Origin: Plecoglossus altivelis
Lineage: Eukaryota; Chordata; Actinopteri; Osmeriformes; Plecoglossidae
Direction of reading: 5' to 3'
DNA: 64,000 nucleotides
Assembly (NCBI GenBank): GCA_036571765.1
Contig: BROE01000022.1
Location: 14,899,576 to 14,963,575, forward strand
The notes under the pieces are model-generated. The model was not told the DNA's origin and ran no database searches. It worked only from the letters and a program-made list of their open reading frames with translations. The translations under genes were made by a program, and so were the position numbers. Positions 48,058-59,235 of the stretch are shown here, in pieces. Every line of letters begins with the position of its first letter. Position 1 is the first letter of the stretch.

Positions 48058-48100
48058 AACCATAGCACTGGACAACCAACACATCTGGGTGGATGATAAC
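48058..48100 (+). repeat. target-site duplication, right copy
   Basis: Matches 46623-46665 at 41 of 43 positions and follows the LINE tail after two extra bases (48056-48057). Confidence 0.9.
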
Positions 48101-50671
48101 TTGATGCACTTTCAGTTTCATATGAAAAGCTCCACAGAGTCCAAAGTTATTTAAACTGCTGAGCTGCAAGTTACACCTGCTCAACAGAAGTGTATATAGG
48201 GCCCTGTAAAACAATTTGTGGATGAAAACCCATCCAGGATTGACAATATTGACTCTCAACATCCCAGGCATTGTCTGGGTGTCCCTTACACGGAGCGGTA
48301 CTCACAAATGGTCTGGCAGGATTTAGATTCACAGGATTTTGTCATTCATAGAGAAATAATTCCAGGAATGTGACTTTAGTTTACTAAGCACCGTCTTCCA
48401 TCTATCGCTGCGGCACCTCAAACAAGGCCACCTCCTGCTGTGCCTCTTCCAACAGACCCAAGTTCCTTCTTTGTGTCTCCCTCAAGACTATGAACCTTTG
48501 GGATGGGTACTAAATACTGCTCAGAAGCTATCCTACCACATCTTAAAGCCGCCAGAAAAGAACATTGCAGAAATCTCTCCGTTGCCATCATACACACACT
48601 CCTGCGAAGGAGGCATTCGAGATCAGAAAAGAAATCGAAATCATTCTGGAGAACACGAGAAAAGAAGAAGAGAGAAGAGAATAAGAGAAAAGAAAACATC
48701 AGAGAGAAGCATAATGACAAAAATCTACAGGAAAAGAGAAAGATCCCAACTTGGTGGAAAACTAAGAACAAGACATCAGCATTGCATGGCCAGAAAACAA
48801 CCACAAATCCAAGGAAATCTGGCTCCAGCTTTGAAGTCTTGGGCACATGAAGATAAAGCACAGGTGGATGCTATTTTCATACTTGCCACAAAGGTGACGG
48901 AATACATAAACATCCTTCAAGAGAAAAGTAATTGTGGCTTTCCTGGAGCCAGCATCCTAGTTGAGGGAGAGAAGCGTATTGTTTGCTCACCTATGAATCT
49001 TTGACAGACCAAGTTTGCTTATTAACTATGCTATTTTGGGATGTCGGTGCACCCAAGGTGACAAAAATATAACAGTTACAGTTTTTTACAATAAATGTTT
49101 AATACAAAATGTGTTGCACCGCAAACTGTTCCATTCTTCCTGCCTAATGGTGAATTATGAAGGGATTCAAAGGCATCTGGAACAAATACACATTAACTCA
49201 AGGTATGCCTGTTCTATCCATAAACAAATCACTTTATAAATATTGCTAAATAAAAAAATACTGCAATGAGTCATTGTTATTTTTTATGAATAACCACTGT
49301 ACAAATACTGTCATACTTGGTAAAATAATGACAAAAAACAACAAATGTTCAGAATACTAGATTGGGACAAAACATATCAGGTCCAAAATCTGTCCTTCGA
49401 TTCAAATCAGTTGTGGGAATTATTTATTTTCTTATATCTTCTTTAAATGTTATACAACAATTACTGGACATAAGTTTAATATATAAAATTGTGATCGGTC
49501 TAGTCCAAATCTTCATCTTGGAGTACATAGAATTGCGAAAACTATTGCACCGCCTCCAGTCTTGCTTTGCTTTTAAGCTAGACAACAGTTAATATCTATC
49601 TCTAGCCAATAAACCACCTGAACCTGTCTTTGCAGTTGTGTATAGTGTTCGTATCATTTGAGACAGTGCTTGCTTTCAAATGAGTTGCTTAGCCGTTGCG
49701 TCTGAAGAGGACGAGAAATGGACAGTTGAGAACAGTGAGAGAGAATCCAGCCGGAAGACTCAGTTTGGCCTAAAATACACAGCAGCTTCATCAAAACTCA
49801 CTGGCTGCCATCTTTCTTTTTGAGTATGAAAAGAAATCAGTAGAAAATGAGGAGCGTTGTGTATGCCATTGCTGACCTCAGGGCAAGGTCTGTACCATGT
49901 CTCATGTAGAGTTTTGTAGAGGCCTGGCAACCTACTTATGTCATAGTTTTCTAACCACCCTGCCTTGTGGTTGTGGCATCTTTATAAAAAGGTTATTGAA
50001 TAGCCCACAATATATGTGTTTGTAAGATTGAATAATCGTTAATTTGGGATTCGTGACAAATGTTGAATTTACTTACCCTGCATTTGTAGCTGTAGTTTTT
50101 GTGCTACAAAGCTGTGTTGACATGAGTCTCAAGCATTCTATGTATCACGCATTTGTTTAGTTTTTTTTCTCCTTCGTACCCTGTATAAATGTATTAGCGT
50201 TGATGCCTTAGGCCCTCCATTTTGTTCGGTGAAGGCTCATTGCTAGACAGTTGGCCTTATGCTTACTTTATGCACCAGAGACCACACATTCGAGTTCACC
50301 AGAGCAGACCTATGTGCCTTTTGAAGCATTTGGACCGCGTTATTATAAAAGTATAGTGTTCATACTGTTGTAACTGCAATTGCGACTCAGCCATCAGTGT
50401 AAAATGTGCTATCCAGAGTCCCTTGAATGCAATGAGAGAGAAAGTGTGAGCGAACACATATATCCTTTTATTTCCACACATAATAATACAGCAGATGTTT
50501 ATTATTGGGGCAGACTCAGTGAAAGGCCATTCAGTTCGTTTGTTCCAGTTCATCTTCGCAAAGGCAAAAAAAGTTGAAGGAATAAAAGTCTTTGAGAATC
50601 CACACAATCAGCAGCAGCTTTTAAAGCATTTTAATTAATCTTCTTCAAATTGTGTTTGACTAGGAGGCAGT

Positions 50672-50826
50672 GTGGGGATGGAGAAAGAGAGGGGGAGAGG
50701 GAGTGAAAGAGTAGGAGCAAGAGAGAGAGGGCGATGAAATGAGAGAGAGAGAGAGAGGGAGCGTGAGTGAAAGAGAAAGGGAGAGTGAGAGTAAGGGAAA
50801 TAAAGACCAAGAGAGAGAAAGAGTGA
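50672..50826. repeat. purine-rich low-complexity tract
   Basis: G/A-rich run with GAGAGAGAG segments and GTGA interruptions. Confidence 0.9.
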
Positions 50827-52023
50827 GGGCCTATCTGCTGGGTGTTGGGCTACATTGTGGAGAGGGGAGATGTATCTGGTTGATGTGAGCCCAGGGGACA
50901 ACTGAGAAGACAATAAGGCCTCTCAGGAGGATTTTATGCTGCTGAACAGAATTTGAATATATAAAGGAGAACTCTGGGAGAGAAAAAAAATGAAAAAAGG
51001 GGCACAACATGTCCTGTGTTCTTTTCATCCACCCTGAAAAAAATTACACGACGTTTGTGTGCATCTGGGTCTCTGGTCTGAATTGGTAACTGATTTTGTA
51101 TGGTCTTAGGGAAGGCTGTGCTTGACTGCTTTGATTCAAGAACACATACTGTAGCCCAGCATTTACACAGATACCCTTTTACAGATCCAACAACAATGGC
51201 TTAGCTGGAGATTTTCGTAGCAATTTATAAAATACAATCCTTTTTCCACATGCAACACAGCAAAAAACACTGAAACAGTTAAGCAACACAGCCCTACCTT
51301 TCCCACACACAGAATAGAACAAAACCCAAGTTATTCAATCCCATGCTTAAGTTCAATGTTGCATTTCTTCCCCTCACAAGGCATGTTTGTGAGTTTATCT
51401 TTGGAAAGGTGTAGTGCATCTACCGTCCTGGCGTATTGTAGTCAGCTATTTGTGTTTTGGCACCTGGTCGTAGGAAGTGATGCAGTTCAGGGCATGGAGA
51501 AAGGAACTCCTTGGTTTGCTTTTTGTTTTGAAAAACGGACACATTAAGATGGTCACCTGTGTCCTCAGGTGTATCGCTTCCTGTGGTACCATTTTGTTTT
51601 CAAATATATTCTGTGATCGCAATGCTTCCTCTCAGAATATTTAAGATTATAAACATTGTTTCATGATAATAATCTTGAATGGTAAACCATATAAAAGGCT
51701 GAACCAGCTTTTTGTGTTAGCCTTGTCTTCTCTTGGTCTGCTCAGCCAATGGTAACCAGTTTGACAAGTGACAATTGGAACAAACCACGTAACACATGCA
51801 ATGTGAGTATCCACCACAGCCTCTGTGTGACGACGCCCCGCATTCACCAGCTCCGTGGTTTTCCTGTTTGGTCTGGCCCTTATCTTCGTAGCGTTCAGTC
51901 CTCCTCCCTGATCCTGAGTTTGGCTCGGCCCTGTGGAGCTTGGCGCTGGTCCATATTTCTCTTCTTTCCCTGTTCAGTCAGGACAGTGCTCTTTTTCTTC
52001 CTCTCCCAATAGAAAGGAAGGGG

Positions 52024-52026
<3 letters not shown>

Positions 52027-52054
<28 letters not shown>
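52027..52054. repeat. (GA)n microsatellite
   Basis: Clean GA run followed by GGGAGAGAGAG. Confidence 0.95.
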
Positions 52055-52066
<12 letters not shown>

Positions 52067-53479
52067 TCTCACTTCAGAGATCTTTACAGAAGAGAGACAA
52101 AACAACATGTATTCGTTTCTGACATAGATGCCCAGATAAATTAAATGTTTGAAATCTACAACGTTTGACTATTGATCTCTCATCAGTACTGTACTTCGTT
52201 GTATTATCAAAACATGCACTGCGTATAGTAGTATAAATGCATAATGATCTTTTTAATTCTCTATTCTCAATAGTTTAATATTCCAGTTCTGCATGTTTCA
52301 AGTTTTTTTGCCATTTGCCACAAATACAGTTAGGAGTCTATCAACAGGAGAAGGCAAGGTATTCATTATTCATATGGGAATCAGAAGACTTCAAGAACAG
52401 TCAAACAAGGAGAAATGTCCTTGGTCCTCACAGGATCAAGTGCCATATCCACGGGGTTTAGGGTTAGAATTTGTTTTAGAGTTAGCAATACAAGTGGGTT
52501 GGGTGTTAAGGATGGTTTAAGTGTTCCTTGCTTGCGTGTCCCTGCAAGAATAACTATAAAAACAACTGAACTAATGTCACAGTAGTCACAGTCAAGTTGT
52601 AACAAGTCTAAGCAATACTGTCCATGTGCTGGTGCAGCTGGCAGAATACTGGACTTGGGCCTTGCCACCATCACGCTCAGCTTGAATTGATCTGTATTCC
52701 TGTAGAGGTCACTGTTGAGTAATTTTGATGGCTTTCAGTGTACAGAAAGGACATCCACGCGCTTGTGTTAGACATCACTGACTGTCATATATAGAAACAT
52801 AGTTTACATGTTCCAGAGGAGGACATCATGTAAGTGCATTTAAGGGAGGAGGAGATATACAGGTAAGCTGAAAGGACAGACTCAGCTCATAGAGAGTTGT
52901 ACAGTTATTCTGTGAGGACTCGCGCAGCACTTTTCAAGGGGAAAACTCCTTTGTTCGTTAATCTGTCTCAATGAGTAAACACATTGCTAAGTGCTAAGCT
53001 TGTTCGACTGTCGCAGTAAGAAGTTAACTCGGACCAAATAAACAATCTTATTTACATATGTCCAAAAACATCTTACATTTGTAAGATCAACTCTTCTCTG
53101 GCAGAGGCGCTGTTCTGTTAATCACAAAATCCCTATATTTGTGTTTCTGGAAGATTATTGTAGCAAGCAATTACAAGTTGGTTTTATTACACGGTCCATA
53201 AATTAAGGATCCTGAATGAGTTGCCCCCATAGCTTTTATATGCTATGTGGGTCTGCGTAGCCTGTTTATTGAACTCCAACAGCACAAATGAATTAACGGC
53301 TGCATTACAGTAATTGTAAAGTACAAGGACCCAGATGGTCCAGTCTTAACCAAGCTCAAGTGAACGCGCAAGTTTGAGTCACTGCAGCATAGAAAATCAT
53401 CCGTCAAGGACCTTTGAAGAATGACAAGAATAATGACTGTTGATGTTGTTGGCAGGGCACTGAGATGACATTACTGTAA

Positions 53480-53485
53480 CCCCCC

Positions 53486-53516
<31 letters not shown>

Positions 53517-53520
53517 ACAC
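53480..53520. repeat. poly(C)-(AC)n compound repeat
   Basis: Twenty-three consecutive C (53480-53502), then an AC dinucleotide run to 53520. Confidence 0.97.
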
Positions 53521-53734
53521 ATGGAGACTTCTCTATAAACTGAAAGTAGATATTCTTAACTGGATGTGATTCTGCAAATCCAACCCAACTCAAACCACAT
53601 TTTGGATGTAGAGAAGATCATCCACCAAACCTCTCACCTCTCTGGAACTGATTCTAGAAACCAACCAGCTAAAAGCACCAGGAAGAATAGTCTACTCTGC
53701 GAAAGCTGTGGACTGCAGCTTGTGACAGACATTA

Positions 53735-53815
53735 AGGAACGTAGTCCAAGGGTCGCTGGTTCGGTGATGGGCCTTTCACCAGCCTAGTGTCCTTGAGCGG
53801 TGCACTTACACAGTC
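53735..53815 (+). mobile_element. tRNA-derived SINE fragment
   Basis: Contains GGTCGCTGGTTCGGTGATGG (tRNA B-box-like GGTTCG), then TAGTGTCCTTGAGCGGTGCAC. These recall the B-box region and the CTTGAGCAAGGCACTTAA word of common fish SINEs. The A-box half and the 3' tail are missing or too diverged. It is not an intact tRNA gene. Confidence 0.6.
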
Positions 53816-54120
53816 AATGGCCATGGTAAATCGCCATCTACGTAATGGATCCCAGAATATAGCTTTCCTGCATGTGTTGCTTTACATAAAGTTACTGGAT
53901 GCAAGTTCGGCTCAGTAAGAATGAAATTGCAACCTTGTATGAGATGCAGATGGAATTCATGCCATGTGTCTCTGCGATGCATTTATTCAGTCTTTTTATG
54001 TCTTTGCCTGTCTATCTGTTTCTTACTCTCTGATCGCCTCCCATCATTTAATCTCCCTTCTTCTCCCCACTTTCTGTATTTCTCTTTATTTTATTGTTTT
54101 CTCTTTCTCTCTTATCATCC

Positions 54121-54840
54121 CATCCTGTCTCTCTCCCTCTCTCCTCGGTCTCTCTCCTCCTCTCCTCCTGTCTCTCTCCTCCTCTCCTCTGTCTCTCTCC
54201 TCCTCTCCCTCTCATCCTTTCATCTGTCTTTCTCCTCCTCTCCTCTGTCTCACTCCTCCTCTGTCTCTCTCCTCCTCTCCTCTGTCTCTCTCCTCCTCTG
54301 TCTCTCTCACCCTGTGTCTCTCCTCCTCTCCTCTGTCTCTCTCCTCCTCTGTCTCTCTCCTCCTCTCCTCCTGTCTCTCTCCTCCTCTCCTCTGTCTCAC
54401 TCCTCCTCTGTCTCTCTCCTCCTCTCCTCTGTCTCTCTCCTCCTCTGTCTCTCTCCCCCTGTCTCTCTCCTCCTCTCCTCTGTCTCTCTCCTCCTCTGTC
54501 TCTCTCCCCCTGTCTCTCTCCTCTTCTCCTCTGTCTCTATCCTCCGCTCTTCTGTCTCTCTCCTCCTCTGTCTCTCTCATCCTTTCCTCTGTCTTTCTCC
54601 TCCTCTCCTCTGCCTCACTCCTCCTCTGTCTTTCTCCTCCTGTCCTCTGTCTCTCCTTTGTCATTCTTACTCTTTTCTTTTTTGTCTCTGCCTCTTTTTC
54701 AATCTTTCTCTCTCTGTGTCTATCTCTCTCGCTTAATTTCTCTGTCTTTATCTCAGTTGCTGCGTCTCTCTCTTTCTTTCTCTCTCTGTGTATGTCTCTC
54801 TCTCCATTTCTCTCCCTCCCTCCCTTATTTGCCTTTCTCC
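54121..54840 (+). repeat. CT-rich minisatellite
   Basis: About 700 bp almost purely C/T with an irregular unit near TCTCTCCTCCTCTCCTCTG repeated many times. Open frames up to 312 codons across it (Ser/Leu/Pro-rich on +, Arg/Glu-rich on -) are repeat products, not genes. Confidence 0.95.
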
Positions 54841-55279
54841 AAGTACTGATTTCCTCATTCCAAAGGACATGGCATCTCATTCCTTGTCACTTGTCTCCTT
54901 AATTCCTAAAGGTACAATTAGCATTTTGTTTGACGAAACGTTGAAAGGTTCATAGATTGATATTTCCAAAAATGCAGCAAGATGCTTTTTTCAAATGCAA
55001 ATTCTGACATTTATTAACTTTTTTTTTTATTCTGGAAACTATGTTTATAGATTGTAAAACTCAGCATACATTTAATGGGAATAAAGTAAAAATGACAATG
55101 TTTAAACACAATCACCGTGGCGAGGCAGCCAGTGTGTAATTTAGTGTTGTGTGGCAGTGAAATGTTTTACTGGTAGTGATTTACCTCCAGTGCATGGCAT
55201 GTCTAATGAGAGCAGCCCAACACTGCTACACAGCCTTGTTCCAGGAAACTACATTTACAACAGTGTTTTTTTTCCTTCA
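54841..55279. other. AT-rich spacer
   Basis: No gene or element recognised. Confidence 0.6.
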
Positions 55280-56050
55280 GAGTGTTTTTCCCTTGTGAAA
55301 TAATGTCAGCACTTTCCCACCTTCAAAGTCCTTTTGTTTCCAGATCTATTAACAATTCTAATTGTACAGGAACACTTGTTAAGTAAGGCTGGTAAATAAA
55401 GCAGGAAAGGCATTATTTCCTTTTAGTGCAGATTAAAGGTACAGCTATGCTGTGCTGAAACACATTAATGAGGTTTTAAATAAAATTGCTGGCAGGGAGT
55501 TTACAACGCTGACTGCTTTAACAGCAGCAAGGACTTGATTTTCCTTGATGTTAAAAGGAAACGTTATTTCTCCCTAGTAATGAAAAATACATCTTTTTAC
55601 GCCCTCCTGTCTGTTAATTAAGGTGTTTGTGTTAAGGAATCTTCAAAAAGGGATGCTATCGCTTTATATCTGATTAAAGTCAGTGATATGCAATAGGGAG
55701 GTTGTTTTTCCTGGGTCTTTCAGTTAATTGAAAAGCTTTGTGTACAGCCAGGAAGGTTTTTCCCAGTCACAACATTGTGTCTGGCTAGGCTTTTTCGGGA
55801 TGCCGTATCTCAATGGTATATCGTTTTCCAAATGCAGTTCAATTTCCTCTACAAGACAGTTTCTGTTAACTGCTATTTTTAAGGCCAATAACAATGTCAA
55901 AGCTTTGGATGATTAAAGCAATTAAAGTTTCCCTTTGTTTGTCTGAGCGTCGTGAGATAGGCCTTCATGTTTGCACTGCATTTATTAAACATTTACTAAA
56001 TGGAATTGAATCTGTCATCGATGAAGTTTTCCCAGGCAATTACCTTTTAG
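55280..56050. promoter_or_regulatory. strong candidate conserved non-coding element cluster
   Basis: About 770 bp without simple repeats. It includes TTAACAATTCTAATTGTAC, CACATTAATGAGG, CTGTTAATTAAGGTG, CAGTTAATTGAAAAGC, GGCCAATAACAATGTC, GATTAAAGCAATTAAAG and TGTCATCGATGAAG, a dense mixture of homeodomain, SOX (ACAAT) and LEF/TCF-like sites. It is the best enhancer candidate block nearest dach1. Confidence 0.4.
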
Positions 56051-56146
56051 CCTGGCAAACATAGCCTCGCCCAGCCACGCTACTCACTGGCTGGGACTGC
56101 GATTAGCCTGCTGATTTCATCAAACTAAACTAAAATCCTCCTGCAA

Positions 56147-56231
56147 AGAGAGAGAACGAGAAAGAGAAAGAAAATGAGAGAGGGAGGGGAGATAGAAAGA
56201 AAGAGAGCAAGAGAGAGAGAGAGAGAGAGGA
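56147..56231. repeat. purine-rich (GA)n tract
   Basis: GAGA/GAAA low complexity ending in a clean GA run. Confidence 0.9.
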
Positions 56232-56234
56232 AGT

Positions 56235-56420
56235 GGCTTACACATAATTTTACAGACAGAATTTCTCAATTAGCATACCACATTTTCTCCATTAGATAAA
56301 GCGCCTTTAGAGAGCAGGGCCGGTTTAATCTGTTTAATGTCCGTGTAAACTATAATCTTCCGATTCTAAAAAGAAATCCCTTAAGGACATCACTGGCATA
56401 GACTATCAACAGTGAGTTTT
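56235..56420. promoter_or_regulatory. candidate conserved non-coding element
   Basis: Contains CACATAATTTTACAGAC, TCTCAATTAGCATACC, CCATTAGATAAAGCGCC (GATA word) and GGTTTAATCTGTTTAATG. Repeat-free. Confidence 0.3.
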
Positions 56421-56673
56421 TAAAAGACAAAATCAAGTGTAGCTTTTAAAGAGGGATAGAAGAGGGATGTGATGTGACTACGGTCTTTCTTTTTCAGCAG
56501 GATGGATTTGCAAGGCAGGCTTGATAACTTTTATTCATGAGAATGACTTACTTTGTAGCACCGAATCCCTGGTATAACTGAAGCAAGGGTATAGTAGCTT
56601 ATGCCTTTGCAGTGCACCTTCAAACACCCTACAAAACAAACAGTACAACAGTCTCCATAAAGTACCCCAGAGC

Positions 56674-56688
56674 TAACTAGGGGGCGCC
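56674..56688 (+). promoter_or_regulatory. CTCF-like motif
   Basis: TAACTAGGGGGCGCC matches CCASYAGRKGGCRSY at 13 of 15 positions with a perfect CTAGGGGGCGCC core. It lies about 5 kb upstream of the dach1 start. Confidence 0.5.
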
Positions 56689-57119
56689 CTGGTGCATGTC
56701 TCTCAGAGGAGGCCACTCTAAGACAGGTAGGCTATGCCATGCATGGATGGCATCCCTCCGTTTCAACAGCTGTCAAATTCCACGAGGACAGGACAAGGAT
56801 AGATACTCTTGACTGTCTAAACACGCTTCATTATCGCCAATCACAATGCCACGTTGGCCCGGTAGAAGGTATGGATATACAAATCAGGCTGCCGCTGCCC
56901 CACTATCGGACGTGGCGGAATGAGGGAGAGGGGATGGTGGGGGGAGAGGGGGGGGGCAGGTGTGTGATTGTGAAAACGTTTACGCGCACATCATTGCCCT
57001 CCATCATACACTGCAGGCTGTGTGAATTAGAGCCTCTGAATACAGCCTCTAACCCTCCCCTCACCCTCCCTCCCCCCCCCTCACACACACACAACCCGCA
57101 TCTCATCGAGACCGACTCC

Positions 57120-57390
57120 ATTGATTACCCTTCCTCCTGCGCCCAGGAAATGCCTCATGCATCTCATGTACATTATAACAAATGTTCTCTTTGCATTACA
57201 ATTGAATTGTGATTGTTATGTTCAATCAATGGGGAAAGGTCGCGGGATCGCTCCTGCCAGAGCTTTAATGGAGAAGTCGATGGGGATTCATTTTAATCAC
57301 TGCGGCTGTGGCAGAATGAGCACAACACAGGGAGACTGTCAATGGGCCAGTAATTACTGCTGTTTATACAGGTTTCTGCTATAGCCATTT
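57120..57390. promoter_or_regulatory. candidate conserved non-coding element with SOX dimer site
   Basis: Contains ACAATTGAATTGT (57198-57210), an inverted pair of ACAAT sites spaced by 3 bp. Also present are GATTGTTATG, CAATCAATGGGG, CATTTTAATCACTG and GCCAGTAATTACTGC. Repeat-free, and the pattern is enhancer-like. Confidence 0.4.
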
Positions 57391-58333
57391 AGATATCCAC
57401 AAATCTCCCTCTCGCTCTTTCTGTTGATTTCTCTCACTTTATTTTCCTTTCCCCCCACTGCCTCTTGCTTACGGTCTCCCTCTTAACCTTCTTCCTCTTT
57501 CACTGTTTAGTTCCCTTTCTCCCTTTCGTCCTCCTCCTCAGGCTACAGAGCTGTGGTTCTGTTTGGATTTGCATGATAACAACGAGAGGGAACTTCTCTC
57601 AACCCTTCACCTGAGACTGTCTGTCTGTGAGGCTGGCGCTTTTGAAAAGAAAAGAGCTTTCGTCTCTTCAAGAGTAATATTACCAGAGGTGTTATATTTT
57701 ACACACTATGTGTTCAGGACTGAGTTTAGGGAGTACTATTGCATTCTGTTGGCTCAGCTGAAAAAACTGGACTGTCGCCCAGTCTGTCCCTCTTGAAGCT
57801 GTTGTCTTGGAATATGGGAGGTGTATTTTCTTAGTGGGTTGGAGAAGAGGTAAACACATTTCTGTGATAGTCCAGGAATGGGGCTGACACCTGACTGAGT
57901 GGAACATGGCCTGGATGCGACACTGTAGCAGAACTCCTGTAACATGATCTGGCTTTTGAAATGCTTTCAAACATTGACATGGGAAATGTAAGACAAATGA
58001 TAATGATGCCATGAATAGGAATGCTGTTCTCGTTGCACGCAGATAGTACAATTACATTGAGGTGGAGTTTGGCGTTACCCTAATTGTCTCTACCTTACCT
58101 TAGCAGTCCTCGCCTGCATATTAGATAGTACACAATTTATTAACAACACATACTATAGTTAGAATTGAGTCATGGGCAGTTAGCAAAATGAGTTCTTGTC
58201 ATCTTAAAACAATCAAATTCAAATCAAATATTGCATTTTATTTAAGTCCGTTTTTACGTTTGGTCTCCCTGGTTTTCCTGTCAGACACCACAGTGCCTGA
58301 GTGTTACTAGACAAACCCAGCCACTGTCACGCA
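57391..58333. other. desert segment, no gene seen
   Basis: CT-rich patch near 57405-57540, then unique-looking sequence. Open frames at 57563-57796 and 57692-58051 have no recognised family. Confidence 0.55.
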
Positions 58334-58482
58334 ACCCCCCCTCCACCTCCACCCTACTTCCACCCCCCCTCCACCCCACAGTCTCCACTCCACCCCCCCT
58401 CCAACCTCACACTCTCCACTCCTCCCCCCCCACCGACGCCCCTCCACACTCACCCCATCCACCACCATCCAACTTTCAACCC
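58334..58482 (+). repeat. C-rich minisatellite
   Basis: C-runs alternating with TCCAC/CTCCAC words (CCCCCCTCCACCCC...CTCCACTCC), about 150 bp and irregular. Open frames across it are Pro/Gly-rich artefacts. Confidence 0.9.
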
Positions 58483-58959
58483 CTCCCACCTTGTTTGCGT
58501 TGGCCGGTGTCTCAGGAAAGATAGGGGTCAAGGCGTAACCTTGAGAGAAACAAATATTCATGATCAATAAGTGCTTTATTCCAAGCATCCAAATGATTCT
58601 TGTGTTTGAAGCCGCCTCGTTCTCTCTCTCTCTCTATCTCTCTCTCTCTCGTGCTCTTCCTCTTCTTCTCTTTCTCCATGTCTCCCTCATTAGATCGAGT
58701 GAAAGAGTGGTTTGATGATTAATGGAGGCTGAAGAAAAGGACATTTTAAAAGACTACATAATATCACTGCTTTCAAATGTCATGTAATCATAGGTTAGGG
58801 GAGAGTGGTGGGCCAGGGGAGCTAAGTGATGTTGCCGATAATGAATTGCTTCTGAAATATAATGTATTGTCTATGTGCTTGCTTTGTTCCAGACTCAGTG
58901 CACCAACTCTGTACAATTAAAGTTATTTATCTCTCCCGTTTTTTAAGTTCATCAATTAT

Positions 58960-59235
58960 ATTGTGATACACTTAATGTCCATAAGGGGATGATGTATGAT
59001 TGCCCTAATTATTTCTTATTCACCATGCTTTCTAAAGCATATCAATTTTGTTAATACCATGTAATTAAAACACGTCAGTGCACTACAAGTTGCTGGCTGT
59101 ATTAATGACTATGAAAATTATTTTAATTAAATAGCCAATTATAGAAAAATCCTAAGCATGAGAATTGACATTTAAATGAATTTAATTTAAATTGCTTCTC
59201 AACATTGTTTTATCAAAGCTTTATGGGGTGCATAA
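58960..59235. promoter_or_regulatory. candidate conserved non-coding element
   Basis: AT-rich, repeat-free block with ACCATGTAATTAAAACACG, TGTATTAATGAC, ATTTTAATTAAATAGCC, AATTTAATTTAAATTGC and ACATTGTTTTATC. Confidence 0.3.

Larger units (their letters stand above)
48101..53479. other. desert, third part: no gene seen
   Basis: Non-coding DNA. The Lys/Glu-rich open frames at 48471-49004 come from an A/G-rich stretch and match nothing I know. AT-rich sequence follows (49000-50600), then a purine-rich patch (50672-50826) and a GA microsatellite (52027-52054). No splice-consistent exons, RNA genes or intact elements were seen. Confidence 0.6.

Noticed and set aside
48471..49004. Lys/Glu/Arg-rich open frames
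   Set aside because: They arise from an A/G-rich stretch, have no recognisable domain, and overlap in two frames.
53751..53765. tRNA gene B-box
   Set aside because: Only the B-box half is present and no cloverleaf can be formed. Better explained as a SINE remnant.
53921..54902. Open frames up to 312 codons on + and 222 codons on -
   Set aside because: They are translations of a C/T minisatellite (Ser/Leu/Pro one way, Arg/Glu the other), with no domain or splice context.
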